Source: Stichopus chloronotus (Eukaryota; Echinodermata; Holothuroidea; Aspidochirotida; Stichopodidae). Taken from it: a DNA stretch of 64,000 bases. Positions 61,308 to 64,000 of this stretch are shown piece after piece. The notes under the pieces were generated by a model that was not told the origin of the DNA, ran no database searches, and saw only the letters and a program-made list of their open reading frames with translations. Both the position numbers and the translations under genes were made by a program. Each line of letters begins with the position of its first letter. Position 1 is the first letter of the stretch. The stretch is taken from positions 20,448,446 through 20,512,445 of the forward strand of contig CM037850.1 in assembly GCA_021234535.1 (NCBI GenBank), read 5' to 3'.

Positions 61308-62259
61308 TTATGTAAATTACCTTTAATATTTACCCCCCCCCCAAAAAAAACAGAACAATCAACTCTCCTATTGATAGCAAAGGTGAAACTGAATGATAGT
61401 GTAGCATCAATCGACAAAATTAAACGACTCGACAACGCATGTCTTATAATGTTTCGGTATAGCTGGAATTCAGTGTAGGCACCCAGGTGTGGAAGCATGT
61501 TGGCATTTCACCTCCACTCAAAACGTCTCCCCCCCCCCCCACCGTATTTCCGCCCTCACACTTTGCTGAAGTGTAACCTGATAAATAACTATACGTATAT
61601 GACTATTCCCTCCTTATATTCATAACGTTTCCTTTCCCATTCTGCTGTAGGAATTCCATGAGAGTTATGTTTTCCATCCAAAAATATGCTAAGGCCTCAA
61701 AACGTTCTGGGCTTCCCCTTCCCCCCCCCCCCTCCAACGCAACAGACATATCCACTGGATCCCACAAGTGGTCATGAGTTTTTAAATTTGAACTTGATTT
61801 GCCTGAGACTTACTCCTATCTTGAGATTAAAGTTTTCACTCAGCATTGTGCTGAAACATCAGAGTTTCAAGGTCTTAACCACCCTGGACCCCACCTGATC
61901 TTTGTCTCTGGACACTACCAACTGCCTTAAGACGAACATCTGGACCCAACTACCTAAACACGCCCTTCACGCTCGATTTCCCGCTACTCATGACAGTTTT
62001 TTCCCAAACAATTCCCCCCCCCCCATCCGGAAAAATAATACTAAAATCCTGGTGTCGCCATGGCGGGTATGACGTCACAGAGTCCTCGAAATGCAATGAC
62101 CCTCGGTGAAATATAAAGTTTGATTTAAAATCTGTAACCTTAAGTAAGACAAGCTTTTTATATATCTTTTTATTTGACAATCACCAACGAATTAAGGATT
62201 TCGCATGTTAATGTTACATATTTATTCCTTAAGTTTATTTTCGTTTGTCTTTGCTGCAG
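61308..62259. other. Non-coding DNA after the gap
   Basis: Several C-runs (about 61,330, 61,530, 61,718, 62,015). No exon recognised before the TPR exon. Confidence 0.45.
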
Positions 62260-62420
62260 CTAGCAAATTTATATCGTTCTGGTAGGAAACCAGAAGAAGC
62301 TTTGAATTACTATAAGGAATGTTTGGTCCATTCACCGAACCATGAAATGGCGCAGTACAACATGGCTGTCATATTGGAGATGCAAATGGGAGACGAAGGT
62401 CGAGAGCAATTAATAGACAA
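62260..62420 (+). CDS. TPR protein exon a
   Basis: TPR consensus positions (L..LY...G+..EAL..Y) are present; phase 0 in, phase 2 out. Confidence 0.68.
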
Positions 62421-63454
62421 GTATGAAATGAATTTTAATGTATGTTTCCCGTCCCCAATATTCAAATGTGGGTGAAGGGATATTTAGGGTAATTGCGGAA
62501 GAACGGTTTCCCATATATATCCAATTAGTTGCAATTAGTTTTGAAAAATAAATCGCTGTGCAACTGCACTAAAAAGCAAAATCATGGTGTCAAAATATCC
62601 ATGGCAATACACAGTGTTGTCATTTCTCTTATTTTGAGAGACATTTCCCGACACACTTCTGACACCCTAAAGACTAATCGAATATTCCCCAAACTTTGCA
62701 AGGACTCTAAGTCACGATTAGAATTCTTTTTATTAATGCGAGGAAGAGCCTCGCTAATCTCTCACCTCACAGTGTCTTACGAAATATAACTTTGGGTTTT
62801 TATGAAAAAAAAAATAGAGCCACATACTTTTTATTCATTTATTTTTATTTCTATTTGCACTCTATGTTTAAGTTTTTTTTTGCACTTTATTTTTTAAAGT
62901 AATTGCTGTAGATCAGAAATAATATTCATTGAACAATAATTGCATTGCCAAGTCTCTTTGCTGAAACTGGCCTTCTTAAAAGATGTCTTACGTTCCTGTC
63001 TCAGCTTGATTACGCATTGTCACCTTAAGGAGAAAATGAGGCACACTCCACCAATACCTGGTACCCTGTCAAACTTAACATATAAGACAGTTATACATGC
63101 TGTGGAATCCGCTCGATCAAGCATTCGTTATTTCATTATTTTTACATTTTGGACAGAATGGATGCCATAACAGCGGAGGGTACATATTGCGTTATACGGT
63201 TTGGAAAGTGACCCAAACCACACACTTTAGAATGTTCTGAGGTTTCTGTGTAGACAGTCGTCGAAAAACAGTCACAACGTGTGGATTTCTTAATCCTGGA
63301 CTTTTTCTTTCATAATTCATTACATTGTAGATACAAACACTTAGTGGAAACTTCTGGTCAAAATAAAGGAGCCCACTTGATCAAACTTGGAGAACTATAT
63401 CGAAAAGCTGAAGATTACGAAAACGCTCTCTCAGTGTACATGAAAGCTCTTGAG
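62260..63454 (+). CDS. TPR-repeat protein, two exons (incomplete)
   Basis: Exons 62260-62420 (acceptor ttgctgcag, donor gtatga) and 63331-63454 (acceptor ttacattgtag, donor gtaaca) join in frame to 95 residues. The first encodes a TPR helix pair, LANLYRSGRKPEEALNYYKE and AQYNMAVIL. The second encodes LIKLGELYRKAEDYENALSV, a second classical TPR. They could be the C-terminal TPRs of the TMTC3-like gene, which must have such repeats, but the sequence does not match the TMTC3 repeats I know. A separate TPR gene, or a misjoined contig across the gap, is equally possible. Confidence 0.65.
63331..63454 (+). CDS. TPR protein exon b
   Basis: Completes Lys from the previous exon, then YKHLVETSGQNKG and a TPR ending MKALE; phase 0 out. 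Confidence 0.68.
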
Positions 63455-64000
63455 GTAACATAATTAACTACTATGTCTGGCAATAGGTTCGTCATCGAAT
63501 ATTACTCAGAGATGCATTTTCACGGAGATTCCGTCTGATAAGTTTGACTTTGAAAGGTTAGAATGGGTGGGAGTTGGTGAAGTTCCATGGGAATATAACG
63601 TCATCTATTCTAACAAAGGTAAAACAGCACTCAACTACTGTGTCGGTTTGAAAGTATATCGAAAACCTGTTGAAAATAAAATATCAGATCAACGCAATAA
63701 CAATTGTAAATCATAGCAAGGATATCAGATGATCACTTGGGTATCTTTAATTATACCTAATTTAACCCGTTGAGACGAATAGGAAAGAAATTCATGATAT
63801 TGCATAACGTAATTGATTGCAAAGATAAATTGTGATAAAAATATACCAATTTTGATGTTAAATTGTTAACCTGGTAGTTGCCGCAAGGTAACACTGTCTT
63901 ATAGATCCAAGATGCTTTCACGCCACTGCGTATGTTTGTATTTCTTGATTTGTTGAATGGTATACATATATGCACCTATCTTTTTATCGATTTTCTTTCC
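63455..64000. other. Intron or downstream sequence to the window end
   Basis: No further exon recognised. Confidence 0.4.

Noticed and set aside
61151..61498. Open frames spanning the N tract
   Set aside because: Artefacts of undefined bases.

Overview
This is a eukaryotic, AT-rich, intron-rich animal window. Coding sequence occurs only as short exons with GT/AG borders. The domain content (CUB, calcium-binding EGF, transmembrane receptor tails, a TMTC-family gene), the kilobase-scale introns and the Penelope-type retroelement remnants suggest a marine invertebrate, probably a deuterostome such as an echinoderm. No species can be named from sequence alone. Most database-style ORFs here are noise. 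The real genes were assembled by hand from splice sites, reading-frame phase and paralogue comparison.

Layout. (1) 1-10,175 and 19,336-28,555 are two copies of a recent segmental duplication. Each carries most of a small type I receptor gene. Copy B is complete in the window (signal-peptide exon at 15,890, stop at 28,218, nine exons, 486 residues): signal peptide, one CUB domain split over two exons, three calcium-binding EGF domains, a Thr/Ser-rich stalk, a transmembrane helix, and a 137-residue tail with five Tyr-x-Asn motifs. Copy A starts before the window and has the same exons, but a TGA just after the transmembrane helix (plus a later TAA) removes the tail. (2) 10.2-15.9 kb holds repeats, a retroelement fragment and a MITE. 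(3) 32.1-38.7 kb holds a diverged paralogue (gene D). It has signal-peptide exons, no recognisable CUB or EGF, three Thr-rich stalk exons, a transmembrane exon, and a tail with five Tyr-x-Asn motifs, four of them on a 7-residue repeat. (4) 44.5-48.4 kb holds decayed remnants of at least one more family member. (5) 48.4-52.2 kb is repeats. (6) 52,278-59,643 is the 5' half of a TMTC3-like gene (ER-membrane glycosyltransferase with TPRs). (7) A 100-N assembly gap at 61,208-61,307 is followed by two TPR exons that may or may not belong to the same gene.

The most interesting content is the receptor family. Its ectodomains differ (CUB-EGF3 versus bare stalk), while the cytoplasmic tail architecture is conserved: multiple Y-x-N motifs, the consensus for Grb2-type SH2 domains, followed by a conserved YDYA...G(I/V)IKM..ID module. 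The cluster also contains a tail-less copy and pseudogene remnants, as expected of a fast-evolving receptor cluster with possible signalling and decoy members. Function in immunity or growth signalling is inference only. Coordinates of exons were derived by eye and could be off by a base or two.
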